Shown: positions 49,999 to 62,625, numbered from the stretch's first letter. The stretch is DNA of 64,000 nucleotides from Bubalus kerabau (GCF_029407905.1 NC_073643.1:39280501-39344500), one strand, 5' to 3'. Translations and numbers: made by a program. Notes: generated from the sequence alone by a model not told the origin.

Positions 49999-50468
49999 GC
50001 CCTTGGAAGTGATCGGAGAGTTTCAAGTGGTCATCTTTTGGATCATTCCGGGTTTCTGTGTAGAGAATGAGTTGTAGGAAGGCAAGAATGGAAGCAGGGA
50101 GGCCAAGGAGAGGTGGTCCAAGTGAGAAACCAGGTGGGCTCTGATTAGGATGATGGCAGTGGGGACGACTGAGAGTGGTGGCCTCCACATCCTCAGCCTC
50201 CTGAAGGGTTCTTAGAGAAGTTCCAGTACCTGTTTCTGGAGACTTGAGGAGGGCGGATGTCCTCTTGCCAATCTGAGTGCCTGGTCAGGTGCTGTGCCTT
50301 CATGTAATCCTTACATCCGGGTTTGCCTATCCAAGTGGACTGGGAGCTCTTGGAAGAGAAAGTCTTTATATCCTGTGCAAGGACACAATGGTTAATTGGA
50401 GAAATAATCTGCCCTCCTCTAAAGGAAGGAGAGAGATACTATATTGTTATCTATAGATACTGAACTTA

Positions 50469-50612
50469 GATGGCATCACCAACTCAACATGAATTGGAGC
50501 GAGCTCTGAGAGACTGAAGACCAGGGAAGCCTGGCGTGCTGCTGCCACTGGGTTGCAAAGGGTTGGACACGACTTAGTGACCTTAGTGACTGAACAGCAA
50601 CAACTGAACTAT
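50469..50612 (+). mobile_element. BovB LINE 3' end
   Basis: Has 'gatggcatcaccaactcaac', 'aagcctggcgtgctgctgcc' and 'gttggacacgacttagtgac'. Confidence 0.85.
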
Positions 50613-51129
50613 AAGTGTTATCCCTAGAAGCATCATCTGTGCATGGACAATTGGAGGTCCGGGGAAGTTAATGGCTTATTGTCACAAAGCCATTGTCTCT
50701 CCTTCCTTGTTGCCACCCCAGCATTTTGGCTGACTGGAAAAACAGTTTAGATGTTGTCACTGTTAATGTAAACTATGTTCACAGTTTGTATGTTAATTTA
50801 AAGGGTGTTAAACAGTGTTAGAACCCTAATAGAAGGCATTTCAGAAGCACTTTTTGCAGTACAGAGAACATTAGGTATATGTCTTGATCTGCCAGAGCAA
50901 CAGATGGATGATGAGAAGGGCAGTAGGGAGCGGGATGTGGCTGTACACTCCATTTAATAGAGCTTGTTGGTTTTGACAAGTGTTGCTTTTTTTTTTTTTT
51001 TAATTAGAAAGTATAATGCATGGATAATACGCCTGTTAAAACTTGAAATAATGGTTTTTAACATGCCCGTGGACAACGTGACAGAATAACGGAATGCCAC
51101 TGTGACTTTCTAATAATGTAATTGTGTAT

Positions 51130-51245
51130 ATTTTCCTCTAACTACAGAGATGACACTTTTCATCTGTAAAAGGAAGATAATAATACATACTTTATTGGGT
51201 TTTTCCATGGATGAAGTGTGATTAATATATGTAAAGCACTTCAAA
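51130..51245. repeat. MIR-like SINE relic
   Basis: Has 'catctgtaaaaggaagataa' and 'atatatgtaaagcacttcaa'. Confidence 0.5.
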
Positions 51246-51628
51246 GTTGAGTGGCCATTTAATTGATTGTCCAAACCAGGACACTTTTCAAAATGAAAGG
51301 AAGCAGGAGGTATGGTCATCAAATAGGAGTGTACAAACAGTGTCTGCTCCTGTTCCGATTTCAGTTGTTGATCCAATGTTAATTAAACATTTGTAGCCAA
51401 AGGGTTTGTTTGACTTTTTTTTTTTTTTTTTCACAAGTACCAATGGATTTGCCCACTTTGTTCTCTCATCTGTGGTCCCAGCACAGGGGTTACTGAAGCA
51501 GTTCAAATATTAAATAATATTTCTTTAGCCAAGATAAAAGGCATCTCAAAGTGGGATTGGAGTTTCAACCTTGACTTGATTAGGGTCATATTCTAAACAT
51601 TTAAATACATTTAGAGAAAAACCAGAAA

Positions 51629-51715
51629 TGGTGAGGGACAGGGAAGCCTGGCACGTTGCAGTCCATGCAGTCGCAAAGAGGTGGACATAACTTGGGGACA
51701 AAATAGCGACAAGAG
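51629..51715 (+). mobile_element. BovB LINE 3' end, short
   Basis: Has 'ggtgagggacagggaagcct', 'tggcacgttgcagtccatgc' and 'gtggacataacttggggaca'. Confidence 0.75.
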
Positions 51716-53150
51716 AGAAAAACAAAGGACCTCAGCATTGATTTTTCTGCTTTTCTTTTTTCATTTTTAATGTAATTTTGGTTTTTGTCATTTACTTTGA
51801 TATCGGCAATTTATTTAGACTGGGCCTAAGTGTCTCCAGAGAGATCCCTGTTTACATGGATGTATCAAAGCACCGTACTCTTTCCACTTGACTTTTTTGT
51901 GTCTTAACATTGGTGGCATAGTTGTTTTAATGATTTTAAGCTTCTTAAAAGGAGGGGCTCAGTATTATTTCACCAGGAGGAATCCAATGCAGTGGGATAT
52001 ACGTAATTCAGCTTAATAATCCATAAGCCGTGGTGATCTAGTGATGAACGTAACAGGAATCTGCACACACGTTGTTTTGATATGGCCTTAGTCCCTCCTC
52101 TTGTTAATAGATCAGATCAAACCAGTTTTCTTTTTTGTTGTTAACACATCACAGATTTACTAAAGAACACTGATGAAAATTTTCAATACAGAAAAAATGA
52201 AGAAAAACACCTCAAAATGACCAGTAAGTTCTCTATCAAATAACGACTCTTAATACTATGAGGAAGAAAAGTGGTACATGTCAGGAAATTCAGGAAGAAA
52301 TGCCCCAAGGGACAGTGAAAACCTTCCCCTCTTCACCTTCCACAGCTCAGCCCAGCCCCCAGTGGCAGTTACTGTAAGGTGTTTCTTGTGTACCCTTCCA
52401 GAATGATTATTAAATGCCATCAAAGGTAAAAAGTATCTTCTCTGGTGTCAAACTCCTGAGTGTGAGTCCCAGCTCCACTCCTACTCTTATGGCATCTAAT
52501 TTGCACAAGTAACTTCCAGTCCCTTCGGGCTCTTGTGAGACTAAATGAGCATATTGTAAGCATTAGTTAGTTGGTGAACCAGTATACATATGTACAGTTT
52601 TACACAAATATTTGCATGCTGTTCTGAACTATACTTCCATAATTAATGATATATCTTTGAGTTCTTTCTAATACCTTTTGAGGCTCCTCCTCCCTTATTC
52701 TTTTGTGATATTCTACTAGTTTTTTATCAATCCACTTCTAAATGTTTTTTGTTATTTTCCTTTTTTTTTTTTTTAACTTTTATAAATAGTATGACAGTGG
52801 AGATATTTGCATAGTTGTCTTTATACACAGTGGGAATCACTTCTAGAAGACAGGTCAAAAGTATCTGTATTTTTAATAAAAATTGCTACATTGGTTTCCC
52901 AGTAGCCAGCTGTTTTTTCCTCTGTAATCTTATCTCCAGTTATCCCTTCCTGTGGTTTTCAGTTTGTATCCAGAGTGTTTAGGAACACTAAGAAAAAGCC
53001 AGCGGTTCATTTGTGTACTTTCAGAATATCTTGCTAAAGAGCCTTTAGAAAGGAAATGCTGATCCTCACTGAGAAATCACAGAATTGCTATTTCTGAAAA
53101 GCAGATGAGATTGGGAGCTGTGAGGTCTAGCAGACTGGGAGGCACATTTG
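51716..53150. other. THOC7 intron 1, old sequence
   Basis: A MIR-like patch near 52435-52520 and T-runs near 52759-52775. The rest is unassigned. Confidence 0.4.
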
Positions 53151-53155
53151 ACAGT

Positions 53156-53375
53156 AGCTTCCCTGGTGGCTCAGAGGTTAAAGCGTCTGCCTGCATTGCA
53201 GGAGACCTGGGTTCAATCCCTGGGTTGGGAAGATCCCCTGGAGAAGAAAATGGCAACCGACTCCAGTATTCTTGCCTGGAGAATCCCCTGGACGGAGGAG
53301 CCTGGTGGGCTACAGTCCACCAGGTTAGTCCACCAGGTTGCAAAGAGTCAGACACGACTGAGCGACTTCACTTAA
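53156..53375 (+). mobile_element. Bov-tA SINE with internal 13-bp duplication
   Basis: Well-preserved head 'cttccctggtggctcagagg' and BovA body. The segment AGTCCACCAGGTT occurs twice in a row (53314-53326 and 53327-53339). Confidence 0.93.
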
Positions 53376-54288
53376 CCCTAGGGGGAAGTTACATGACAGG
53401 CTCTTACCTGTTGTCAAGCCTTGACCTGTCCCTAAAGTAAGAGCTGTGGAACTTAGCCCTCTATTGTCTTCCAAATTGTCCTTCTCTTTCCTTTTTTGAA
53501 CATCTGCTCCAAGAGGCTATGAAAACTTGTTCTGTAATCAAGGTTTTAATAGCCACTTTGAGGGAATAACAATTAGTTTGTGAAAGCAGTGTTAGTGTGG
53601 GTTTATGAGAGATTGTCCTTTCCACACTAAAATGAGAAAACAACTGCGATGGCTGTCAGTCAGCCAGAGGCTTGGAAATGGAGAGCGGGTTTAATAACTG
53701 TAAAGGAGTCATTGCTTCCAGCCTGCTTATGAAGAGCTAGGTATTAAAATCTAACCCAGTAAAATGGCTTTCTTGAGACCTATTTAGCATGTTAAGCAGT
53801 TTTGTGTTCTAGTTAGAGGATGGGATATAAGACAGGAAAGGGTCTAAAAAAATCCATCCCAGTTTTTCAAATAAATATTTGCTTATCATCATGCTTGTGT
53901 CATAACTGATTTGAAAGTGATTTTGAATGGCAGACATTTTATAGGGTATACTTATGGTGCCCATATAACTGAATCCAATAAGAAATCTTCACACAAGCCT
54001 AAGATCTAGTGGAAGGCCACCATTCTCGGAGCAGACATTAGGTGTCTGGGGTTAAAAGCTTTTCCGAGGTGGTTTTGATCCTTGTACTCAGTAAGGAAAG
54101 TGATCATGACAACTAAGGAATGACATTGATAACACCACTGAAATAATTTCTAAACTAACTTCACTGTTTTTACAGGTACACCAAGGGCCTCCTGCTTTAA
54201 TATTACTGTTCAGATTGCTTACAGAGAGCTTCAGGCATGATGATAATTTATGAAGTCAATGCATATAGTAAACAGAACATGTTTAGTT

Positions 54289-54341
54289 TAGTTAGCTCTA
54301 GACTGGACACATGTTTCGTGTGTCCAGTCTAGAGCTAACTG
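54289..54341. repeat. Perfect 22-bp inverted repeat (hairpin)
   Basis: Bases 54290-54311 are the exact reverse complement of 54319-54340, separated by a 7-base loop. The stem includes AGCTCTAGACTGGACAC and its complement. Imperfect pairing of flanks is possible (54281-54288 with 54351-54358). It is not part of any repeat I recognise. Confidence 0.93.
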
Positions 54342-54774
54342 ATGAGGTACAATTAAACAATGCTCATGTCATACATGCCGGAACCATCAGCAGCTGGCCA
54401 TCCTTAAATTTAAAAAGAGCAGAGAAATTTCAGACTGGCAGCTGACCCTTTTAATTTGTTGCTGTTGGAGCTATGCTCTGTACTTTATATATATATATAA
54501 TTTCAGTCCTCCTCATCCCCACAGACTTTCCTAGGCAGCAACTACTTATGCTGTTTAAGCTAGAAATACAGTGACCTTACAGCATGAAGCTTGAGACAAG
54601 CGAATTTGTGACAAGTCATAAATGTGCAGAACTTTCTATGCATCTTATATATCAGTATATAGGTGTAGCTATAGATATAGCTCCAGCATTTATTTACTGT
54701 TTCATATTACTTTGGGAATTAAATTTAACATGAAGATAAGAATAACTGCTCTTTTTATTTTTTGTTTTCCTATA

Positions 54775-54905
54775 GTGAACAGGCACTTGTATACTTTTAT
54801 TTCCATAAGGTTTCACAGCAGTCCTATGAAGTGCATTGTTTTATTCCCATTTTTACAGATGAAGTTAAAAGTTGGTCACACACACAAAGTAAACACTGTG
54901 GACTA
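54775..54905. repeat. MIR-like SINE relic
   Basis: Has 'cagcagtcctatgaagtgca' and 'cccatttttacagatgaagt'. Confidence 0.6.
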
Positions 54906-55129
54906 ACCAGAACACTGGCCCCAGTTTTGGACTTGGGGTCTGGCTGTGAAGAAATGCTCTGTAGACGAAAGGGGGATCAGGCTCTAGCAGGAGAGAGACC
55001 TTGAGGGCCTGGACAGCACATCCCCTGTGCTACAGAACTGATCAGCCTGCACTGCTCGTGCCAGCCAGTTGGTGCTGGCTCCTGCCTTTTCCTAACCAAG
55101 TCTCCGTTGAGCCCTCGTCTGCCTTCCAG

Positions 55130-55520
55130 GACCTGTGACTCTGATCTCTGCTTTAATTCACACCCTTTTAGCTCCTTCAGTGGGCATATGCTTTGGGAGC
55201 CTCCTAACTAGCCTCCCTGCCTGTGGGCGCTTCACAGCTGCACCCCATTTTGTACACTTGATCCTCCTAGAAAGTCCCTTCACAAATCTCTAGCAACTCC
55301 AACTTGTTGCCTGCCTACAGGATCTGAGTCTACCAGTGTGTCACTCACTACTGTGGACTTCCACAATCTGACCCAGAGGTCAGCGCATACTGCCTGTATG
55401 CGCTTGGGTCTTGACATCAGTCTCCAGGCCCCCAGACTTCTTAGTGTCCGAGAAGAGTGCTCACATCCCAGACCCAGCCTTGCAATCCCCACCTCTGCCT
55501 TAGCTCACAGCTTTCTCCCT
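55130..55520. repeat. L2-like LINE relic
   Basis: C/T-rich text with 'gcctccctgcctgtgggcgc', 'ccacaatctgacccagaggt' and 'acctctgccttagctcacag'. Boundaries are uncertain. Confidence 0.35.
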
Positions 55521-55579
55521 GCCTGTTGCAGGTGAGGTGGAGAGAGATACGATTTTAGGTTGCTTGCTTTCTTTTCCTT

Positions 55580-55920
55580 CCTTCCACTTTAGTTGAAGTA
55601 TAATTGCTACACTAAGAACTACATGTGTTGTGTATAATTTGATGCAGTCGTGTGCTGTGCTTAGCCACTCAGTCGTGTCCGACTCTTTGCAACACTATGG
55701 ACTGTAGCCCGCTAGGCTCCTCTGTCCATGGGGATTCTCCAGGCAAGAATACTGGAGTGGGTTGCAATGCCCTCCTCCAGGGGATCTTCCTGACCCAAGA
55801 ATCGAACCTGGGTCTCCTGCATTGCAGGCGATTCTTTACCAGCTGAGCCACCAGATACAAACACCTATGATACCATCACCGCAGTCATAGCTTTCTTTCT
55901 TTTGCAAACATCAACTAACA
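55580..55920. mobile_element. Ancient L1 fragment split by a Bov-tA SINE
   Basis: The left part 'tagttgaagtataattgcta' and the right part 'caaacacctatgataccatc' belong to one old L1-type text interrupted at about 55646-55853. More old LINE-like sequence may continue to about 56400. Confidence 0.5.
55646..55853 (-). mobile_element. Bov-tA SINE, minus orientation
   Basis: BovA part 'cactcagtcgtgtccgactc', then 'gaatcgaacctgggtctcct' and the tRNA-like head 'accagctgagccaccag' on the right. Confidence 0.93.
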
Positions 55921-56448
55921 AATTTAGAGTACTATATGGTTCAAAAATGAATATAAGACATATTTTCAAAAATATAAGACCTGGTTCAAAAATCAAGTAA
56001 TGTAAGACATCTTCCAGCCTGTCCTCCAGCTACCCAACTTACACTGCTCCATTCTTTGGTAACTCCTTATAGCAGTTTCCTGTATATCATTCCAGTATAT
56101 CTATGTGAACATTAGCACATATGAATATACTTATTTCTCTACTTTTATATGAAAAGAAACATGCCATAAATAGGATTCTTCACCTTGCTCTTTTAACAAG
56201 TTGTATTAAGTGGTCTTCCTTTCAGTATACACAGTTTTCCTCATTCTTTGTTTTTTATAACTTTATATTATTTTATCATATTCTTATACCAAAATTTATA
56301 TATCTTAATCTGCTGCCAATGAGCATGTCATATTGCATATGGGCAAGTATATCTAGGATTTTGGGGGTCAAAGAATAGATACTGTTAAAATGCCTTTTAG
56401 CTTTTTCTTTTTTTGACCAATGATGGTCATGTATCAGAAGAGCAGCTT

Positions 56449-56552
56449 TAGGGACTTCCCTGGCAGTCTAGTGGTTAAGACTCCATGCTTCCAGGGAATG
56501 GGTTCAGTCCCTGGTCAGGGAACTAAGATCCCACAAGCCAAGGGGGAGGGCC
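56449..56552 (+). mobile_element. tRNA-derived SINE
   Basis: Has 'gggacttccctggcagtcta', 'ttcagtccctggtcagggaa' and 'ctaagatcccacaagccaag'. Confidence 0.8.
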
Positions 56553-56559
56553 AAAAAAG

Positions 56560-59300
56560 GGGGGGAAAAAGCAGCATAAAATCCTCTTTCCCTGTTCCCC
56601 CCGAGCTAAAGGAAGCTCTCCTAATCTCCTGCCATGTGTCGGTATCACTTAACAATCTCAGCCTCCTCTGCGTGTGTGTGCATTCATATTGTGTGTTATG
56701 TCTCCAGCTAGAGTGAAGGAACGCTTGTCTTTACTTCATGTCCTCAAGAGGTTAGGCTGGCACCTATGGACACTGCTGCTCATTGATCAGATATTCATGT
56801 CTTTTGTCTAGGAAGAGAAATCTCTGCTGTGGACCTGAAGATAAGATGGTTCCATGTTTGTCCTTGTTAGTGTTTTATTGAGACAAAGCTATTTGGAGGG
56901 CAGATGTTCCCAGGCAGGCACCACAAATCCAATTTTAAAATATTTATTGAGCATCAGAAATGTAAAGACACAGTATGAGAGACTGGAGAGGAAACAGAAT
57001 GAACAGGACATAGGATGGGTCCCGATGAACCTTTTACCCCAAGTTTATTTGGCCTGTATAATGCTTTAAGCATTTTTCAAAAACTTTTGTAATTGGGATA
57101 TTACATACATATGTAAACAAGTGCACAGATCTTAAGTATACAGCTGAAAAGATCACAAAATGTTCTGGAAACATTTTCAGTTAGTCACCAAACTTTAAAA
57201 ATCCCTTGAAAAACCAGATCTGGTAATAAACTCTCGCTTTACATTCTCAATCCTCAATTTCCCTACTCCCTGTTTCCTACATTCATTTACATTTGAAATC
57301 CATTGTCCTCCATAAAGGAGGGTTCCTAGTTATCTGGGAGGAAGATGGGGTTTCTTGGGGGCTTGAAAGAGTAGAGGCAGGAAGATCAAAAATAAACTAA
57401 ATAGCATCAATTGACCACTGGACCGCTCACCCACTGAACGTTTACTTTTAACAAAGTTAAAACATGATTGTGACTTTATAAAAAAATCAACTTCATTTTC
57501 TGAATTTTAATCTCTGCCAGGACTGTGTTTTGCCTCAGTCTCCTCAAATAACATTATTGGTGGTTAAAAGAGGAAATCATTAGTTTATATCTTTCAGTGT
57601 AAAATTAAAACACTTGATGAATCCGTAGCTTGAGCTGTCTGTCACAGCCATGACTCTGAGAACAAAACCCAATTCTAAACATGTTTATCTGATGTTGTCA
57701 CAGAATAGATTTTAAAACTGGGGAAAAAAAAAAACTGGAGCCATCTGCCTTCCAAAGTTTATCTCCGCTGCACCTGCACTCAAAAATACTTCCGCCTACA
57801 CACAGGAACTATTGTTTCAAGATTTGGTGTTGATTCATCATTCAGGTTCTCTAGGAATTATTCGCACTTTAAAAATTATTTTTTAAATGCCTGCATATGG
57901 TTAAAAAAAAAAAGACAATCCTATAAAATCATAAAAATTAAATCTCAACCTCTGTAATACCTCTTATCGGAAATAGCCACTATTACCAGTTTCTTATGAA
58001 TCCTTCCAAAGATACTTGCTGAATACATAGACACATGTGTGATGGGCGCATACATACACAGATGGCCTCCTTGTTTTCTACACAAATGGCAGCAAACGAT
58101 GTGCTTCTCTGCACCTGTGTTATTTTCATTTTACTTAACATAGCTAAGATTTTTATGATATTAATATATACATCCACACTATTTTTTTTTTTGGCTGAAT
58201 CTTACTACATCTTTTTAAAAACATAAGATTCAGCAATTATCTATTTATGTATGTCTGTCTGTTTCTTTATTGGGCCCCCTTGTGAGGCATGTGGGATGTT
58301 AGTTCCCCAACCAGGAATCAAACCCATGCCCCCTGCAACGGTAGCATGGAATCTTAACCACTGGACTGCCGAGGAAGTCCCTGCATATTATTACACTTAA
58401 CAACTGTTTTATATTTAGCCAGTCTCTTCCTGGTGACTATTTAGGTTTGCCATCTTCCTACTACAAGCAGCACTCTTAAGAACAATCCTTTTACATTTAT
58501 CTTTGTGCATGGATACACATGCATCTACAGGATGATTTCCTAGAACTGGACTAATGGGGTCAAAAAGCTATATGCATTTGGAAGATTATCTGATTGTCCA
58601 GCTGCCTTGCAAAGAGCACACCACTTACATTCTATCAGTGTCTGTAAGTGTGATTTCTCAACACACTTACCATCACTTATTATCAGGTCTTTTGATCTTT
58701 ACCAATCTGAAAGATGAAAATGATATCTTATTGTGGTTTCAACTTGCACATCTCTTGTTATGATCCAGCATTATCTTGTCCAGGAAGAACACTAGCTCAG
58801 GTCTGCCAAGCAAGCCCACTGCGGCCCTACTTGTTACTCAGCATTGTCATCTGCACTGCTTTTCTATTCTTTTTTCTCTTTTTCTTTTCCTTATAGTAAA
58901 AGGGAGACAGACATTAAAAAAAAAAAAAAAAAGTCCTCACGAGGAAAGAAACGTTACAATTACTAAATTACAACCCCCCAAAATTTCTTTTTCTCTGACA
59001 CATCTCATTCTCTTTTTCTAGTCTCCCACTATGTCTTTCGATCTTCTGTTCTCTCTGTTCCTTTTACTAGTACGTTACAGTACTCAACGACATGAATGCT
59101 TCAGGCTTTCTTCTGTCTGAACAGGTTTTGCCCAAAAAGTTTCTCCAAGAATTATTGACTTCTTTGGTAGTACCTGAAAATTATTTTTACTCTACAGCCT
59201 GGCAATAAAATGTCAGTTCTGTGAGGGCAAGACTTTTCCCTGCTATAACCCCAGCCCCTAAAACAGTGCCTGACATGAGACACTTAATAACTTCCCATAT
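56560..59300. other. THOC7 intron 1, mixed old repeats
   Basis: Contains the reverse SINE at 58255-58381. LINE-like old text around it (57860-58250 and 58385-58770) I cannot classify securely. No exon was recognised. Confidence 0.4.
58255..58381 (-). mobile_element. tRNA-derived SINE, minus orientation
   Basis: Has 'gttagttccccaaccaggaa', 'tcaaacccatgccccctgca' and 'accactggactgccgaggaa', the reverse of the family at 49889 and 56449. Confidence 0.8.
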
Positions 59301-59309
59301 ATATATATA

Positions 59310-59415
59310 TGGAAATTATATTAAAACCTACCTAACGTAAAATTGACCATTTTAATTCTTTTAAGTACAGTCTTTTATGTACAGTTCAGTGGCATCAAGT
59401 ACATTTACATTTCAG
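59310..59415 (-). mobile_element. Ancient L1 fragment near THOC7 exon 2
   Basis: Has 'cgtaaaattgaccattttaa' and 'gtacagttcagtggcatcaa', the same L1 3' text as at 14335. A short (TA)n run lies at about 59298-59311. Confidence 0.6.
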
Positions 59416-59520
59416 TAGTTTTCTTCTAGATAAATGAATGTGTAGTGGTGTTGCTTATTTGTCCCTGAAAGTGAACAGGAACCAGACAGTCATTTTAATT
59501 CACATTATTCTGTCCTCCAG

Positions 59521-59638
59521 ACGAAGTCATACGGAAGCGTCTCCTAATCGATGGAGATGGTGCTGGAGATGATCGGAGAATTAATCTGCTGGTGAAAAGT
59601 TTCATTAAATGGTGCAACTCAGGATCTCAGGAAGAGGG
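59521..59638 (+). CDS. THOC7: THOC7 coding exon 2
   Basis: A 118-nt exon preceded by TCCTCCAG. It encodes (D)EVIRKRLLIDGDGAGDD, then RRINLLVKSFIKWCNSG and SQEEG, the conserved THOC7 N-terminus. The donor GAGGG|GTATTT keeps only the GT and an A at +3, with T at +5, so it is a weak site. Using it is required to keep frame with exon 3 (GG|A, Gly). An ancient L1-like relic ends about 105 bp upstream of the acceptor. Confidence 0.93.
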
Positions 59639-60368
59639 GTATTTCATGTTGCTGCCGTTTCTATACTAATGTCCTGCTGTGATTTTTTTTTAGACCATAC
59701 ATATAGTGCTGTCAGGTTTTCATATTTTCACTCATTAACAGAGTCCAGAGTAGGTTTTTCTGGCCTTCCCTTCAGAGGCTACTTTTATGTTTATTAAAAT
59801 GTGCAGAAGGTGCAGTGATAAGAATTGAGGGTTAAATTCAGACTTATTACTTTGGTCCCTTTTAAAAGCAGATAAGTGTTTAGTAAGACAAAATAAATGA
59901 AATTTTCTCTATTTTTTAAAAATGTACTAATAAAGTTGCTGCAAGCTTTTATATATTTGATAAATTTCTAACTTAAAGAGTTTTCTCTTCATTTGAATTA
60001 GCTTTTCACATAGATAAATAATTATATAGAGTGAAAAAATTGAGAACAGAATTGTGATAATAAAAACCATCTTAAAACATTTTAAAAGGATATTAAGCAA
60101 AATTCAACAAATAGTTGTTTGAATTAAACTTATATTGCTAACAACTACAGTCCCATCTTTACATTTGTAACTAATACAGTTTATAAATTCAAGTAAACCA
60201 CATTTGGAAAAAGAAAACCTAAGGGACAGATACTTCAAATTATTTTAAATATAAAGCATATTCTCTCAGAACCTGGCATAATTAACTTAGCAAAGGTGTG
60301 CCTGCATTGTAATGATTCAGCTGGAAATCCACAAAATGTTTATTCTCTTTCTCTCTCTTTTATGTTAG

Positions 60369-60496
60369 ATACAGCCAGTACCAACGTATGCTGAGCACAC
60401 TGTCCCAGTGTGAATTTTCAATGGGCAAAACTTTGCTGGTATATGATATGAATCTCAGAGAAATGGAAAATTATGAAAAAATTTACAAAGAGATAG
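60369..60496 (+). CDS. THOC7: THOC7 coding exon 3
   Basis: A 128-nt exon following a CT-rich tract and TTAG. It encodes YSQYQRMLSTLSQCEFSMG then KTLLVYDMNLREMENYEKIY and KEI, with the last G shared with the next codon (Glu). The donor G|GTAAGG is strong. The charged, heptad-like end (REMENYEKIYKEIE) begins the coiled-coil part of the protein used for THO assembly. Confidence 0.94.
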
Positions 60497-60769
60497 GTAA
60501 GGAAACAAAGTAATTGTTTCTGTCTGTAATTTTAATTTTTATGGGCTAAGGGAAACAATATTTACTAACATTTTTCTCTGGTTAGTGGTAAAATAATAAC
60601 ATTAATAGACTATGTTCTAATATGATATTATGCTTTGAGTTACAGCTGTATATTAATGCCAGCATCTGTTTTATTAGCAAGGAAACTAAATTTAAAAACA
60701 CATTTTAAAACTGAAAATGGAGATTATTCATGTTGTTATAAGTATCTTAAAAAAAACCTTTTTATATAG

Positions 60770-60856
60770 AATGTAGCATTGCTGGAGCCCATGAAAAAAT
60801 TGCTGAGTGCAAAAAGCAAATTCTTCAAGCAAAACGAATACGAAAAAATCGGCAAG
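60770..60856 (+). CDS. THOC7: THOC7 coding exon 4
   Basis: An 87-nt exon (a multiple of three, so skipping it would keep frame). It encodes ECSIAGAHEKIAECKKQ then ILQAKRIRKNRQ. The acceptor follows a pyrimidine-poor, T-rich stretch ending ATATAG; the donor CAAG|GTAAGG is strong. The Lys/Arg-rich, helical sequence fits the central coiled coil. Confidence 0.93.
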
Positions 60857-62045
60857 GTAAGGGTTTTGTGGGATGTAGTGTGCAAATACTTCATTACTGA
60901 CTAGTATTTTCATGCAGCTTTTAATGTGGTGAGATGAAACCTTCAGCTAGAATCAATCTAAATTATAAAAAAGAATTAGGAGACAAACTTAATTCTTTAA
61001 AACTATATTATTGTTTAAAATAGCAGAGAAGAAAGGCCATGGTAAAAAAAAAAAAAAAGTTGAATTATGTTGATTAAACAAGTATGTTTTTAAGTATTCA
61101 ATTTTTTTTTTACTGCCCTCATACCCCTTTGCCTAAATAATGTTATACAAGTACATTAGATTTAGGACTTTGTGTTTTGTGTGTGTTTAATGGAACTACA
61201 TTAAAAAAAAAAAATAATATAAGCCCAGTGACTTTTTTTATTAAGGACTATGCAAGCAAACATTTACAGTCTGCCTGGATTTTATTAGAATAGGAAGATT
61301 AAAGTTGTTTTCTTCCAATCTCTTTTGTTCTTAATTAAGGTCTGCCTTATTTTAGTTCATATCAACCAGTTCAAAATAATTTTAATGGCAGAGGCATTGC
61401 TCCTCCTATAATGTAAATTGAAAGGAAGATTAAAAATATAATGTAAAGTCACAACTGTGACATATACATGAAAGATATAGAAAATGTTAATAATTATTTT
61501 GGAGTTGTGGAGTTTTATCATTTAAGTTTTGTTGTTGTTTATATTGAACATGTATTATTTTGTAATCCAAAAATATTTTATTAAAAATCACACTTATATT
61601 GAATTAATACACTGTCAACAAACAATTTTACTTTTTAATGAGTTAATTAAGATGATGTTCAATTCCTTATTTTTAAAAGATGGTTTTTTAATTCAGTCTA
61701 AAATGCATGTGGTCAGGTTGCAGTGACTAATTTAGAGCAGGATATACCAACTTATTTAAGAACTAATATCAATTGTAAAATCATTAAAAATTTTACAGTG
61801 TTTTGGTAGATTAATGGGGCTTTTAAGTAAATGCTGCCATATATCATTTCATAGAAAAAGTTAACAAGAGATACATGACTTATCTTGGAGGTCTTAGTGG
61901 AGCAGAAACAAAGTTCCTGAATTATAAATCATTTCTAAGTTTATGAGATCTTTACCTTTGAAATGAGTGAGAAGTATAATTTCCCCTTGTCTAAGATTTG
62001 AAATTAATTGTAGGATACCTTGTTAATTAATTATAGATCACCTTG

Positions 62046-62262
62046 TTGGATTTCCCTAGTGGCTCAGATGGTAAAGTGTCTGCCCGCAGTGCGGGAGACC
62101 TGGGTTTGATCCTTGAGTTGGGAAGATTCTGTGGAGAAGGAAATGGTAACCCACTCCAGTACTCTTGCCTGGAAAATTCCATGAACTGAAGAGCCTGGTA
62201 GGCTACAGTCCATGGGGCCGAAAAGAGTCGGACACGACTGAGCGACTTCACTTTCACTTTGT
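62046..62262 (+). mobile_element. THOC7: Bov-tA SINE in THOC7 intron 4
   Basis: Head 'atttccctagtggctcagat' and BovA body to 'gacacgactgagcgacttca'. The short words 'ccttgttgg' before and 'ctttgttgg' after may be a target duplication. Confidence 0.92.
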
Positions 62263-62625
62263 TGGTCTTCTATTTGCTGGGCAAATAATAAGATTCTCTT
62301 ATGTTCAGAATCAGTCTAGTTGATGATCAATAATGACTTAAGTTCACTTTCTCTTATGCTAGCCCCTTGTATTCTACCCAGGAATATGTAAATGGAAACA
62401 CAGAGTAGGAGCTAAAATCCTTGTTTGGACCATACTTTTGAAGTCATGAATTGTTGCAGTTATAATTGAATGAAAGGAAGCTGGCAATACTCCGCATATC
62501 CTTCAATGTTTCTACTTCTTTATCTACTAGGAAAATAATTGGGAGAGATTTGTGATGTTAGGCATTTTGTTTTGATATCCAGGTTTGAAATATCTTATTT
62601 TGGTAAATATTTTTGTATCTTTCAG

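Larger units (their letters stand above)
47102..59520 (+). other. THOC7: THOC7 intron 1
   Basis: A 12.4-kb GT-AG intron. The first 0.7 kb is still CpG-island DNA. The rest holds MIR and L2-like relics, BovB 3' ends, several tRNA-derived SINEs, L1 fragments and the 22-bp hairpin at 54289-54341. No other gene was recognised on either strand. Confidence 0.85.

Noticed and set aside
54289..54341. The hairpin as a microRNA gene
   Set aside because: A 22-bp perfect stem with a 7-base loop is too short for a typical precursor, and flanking pairing is poor; kept only as a structural finding.
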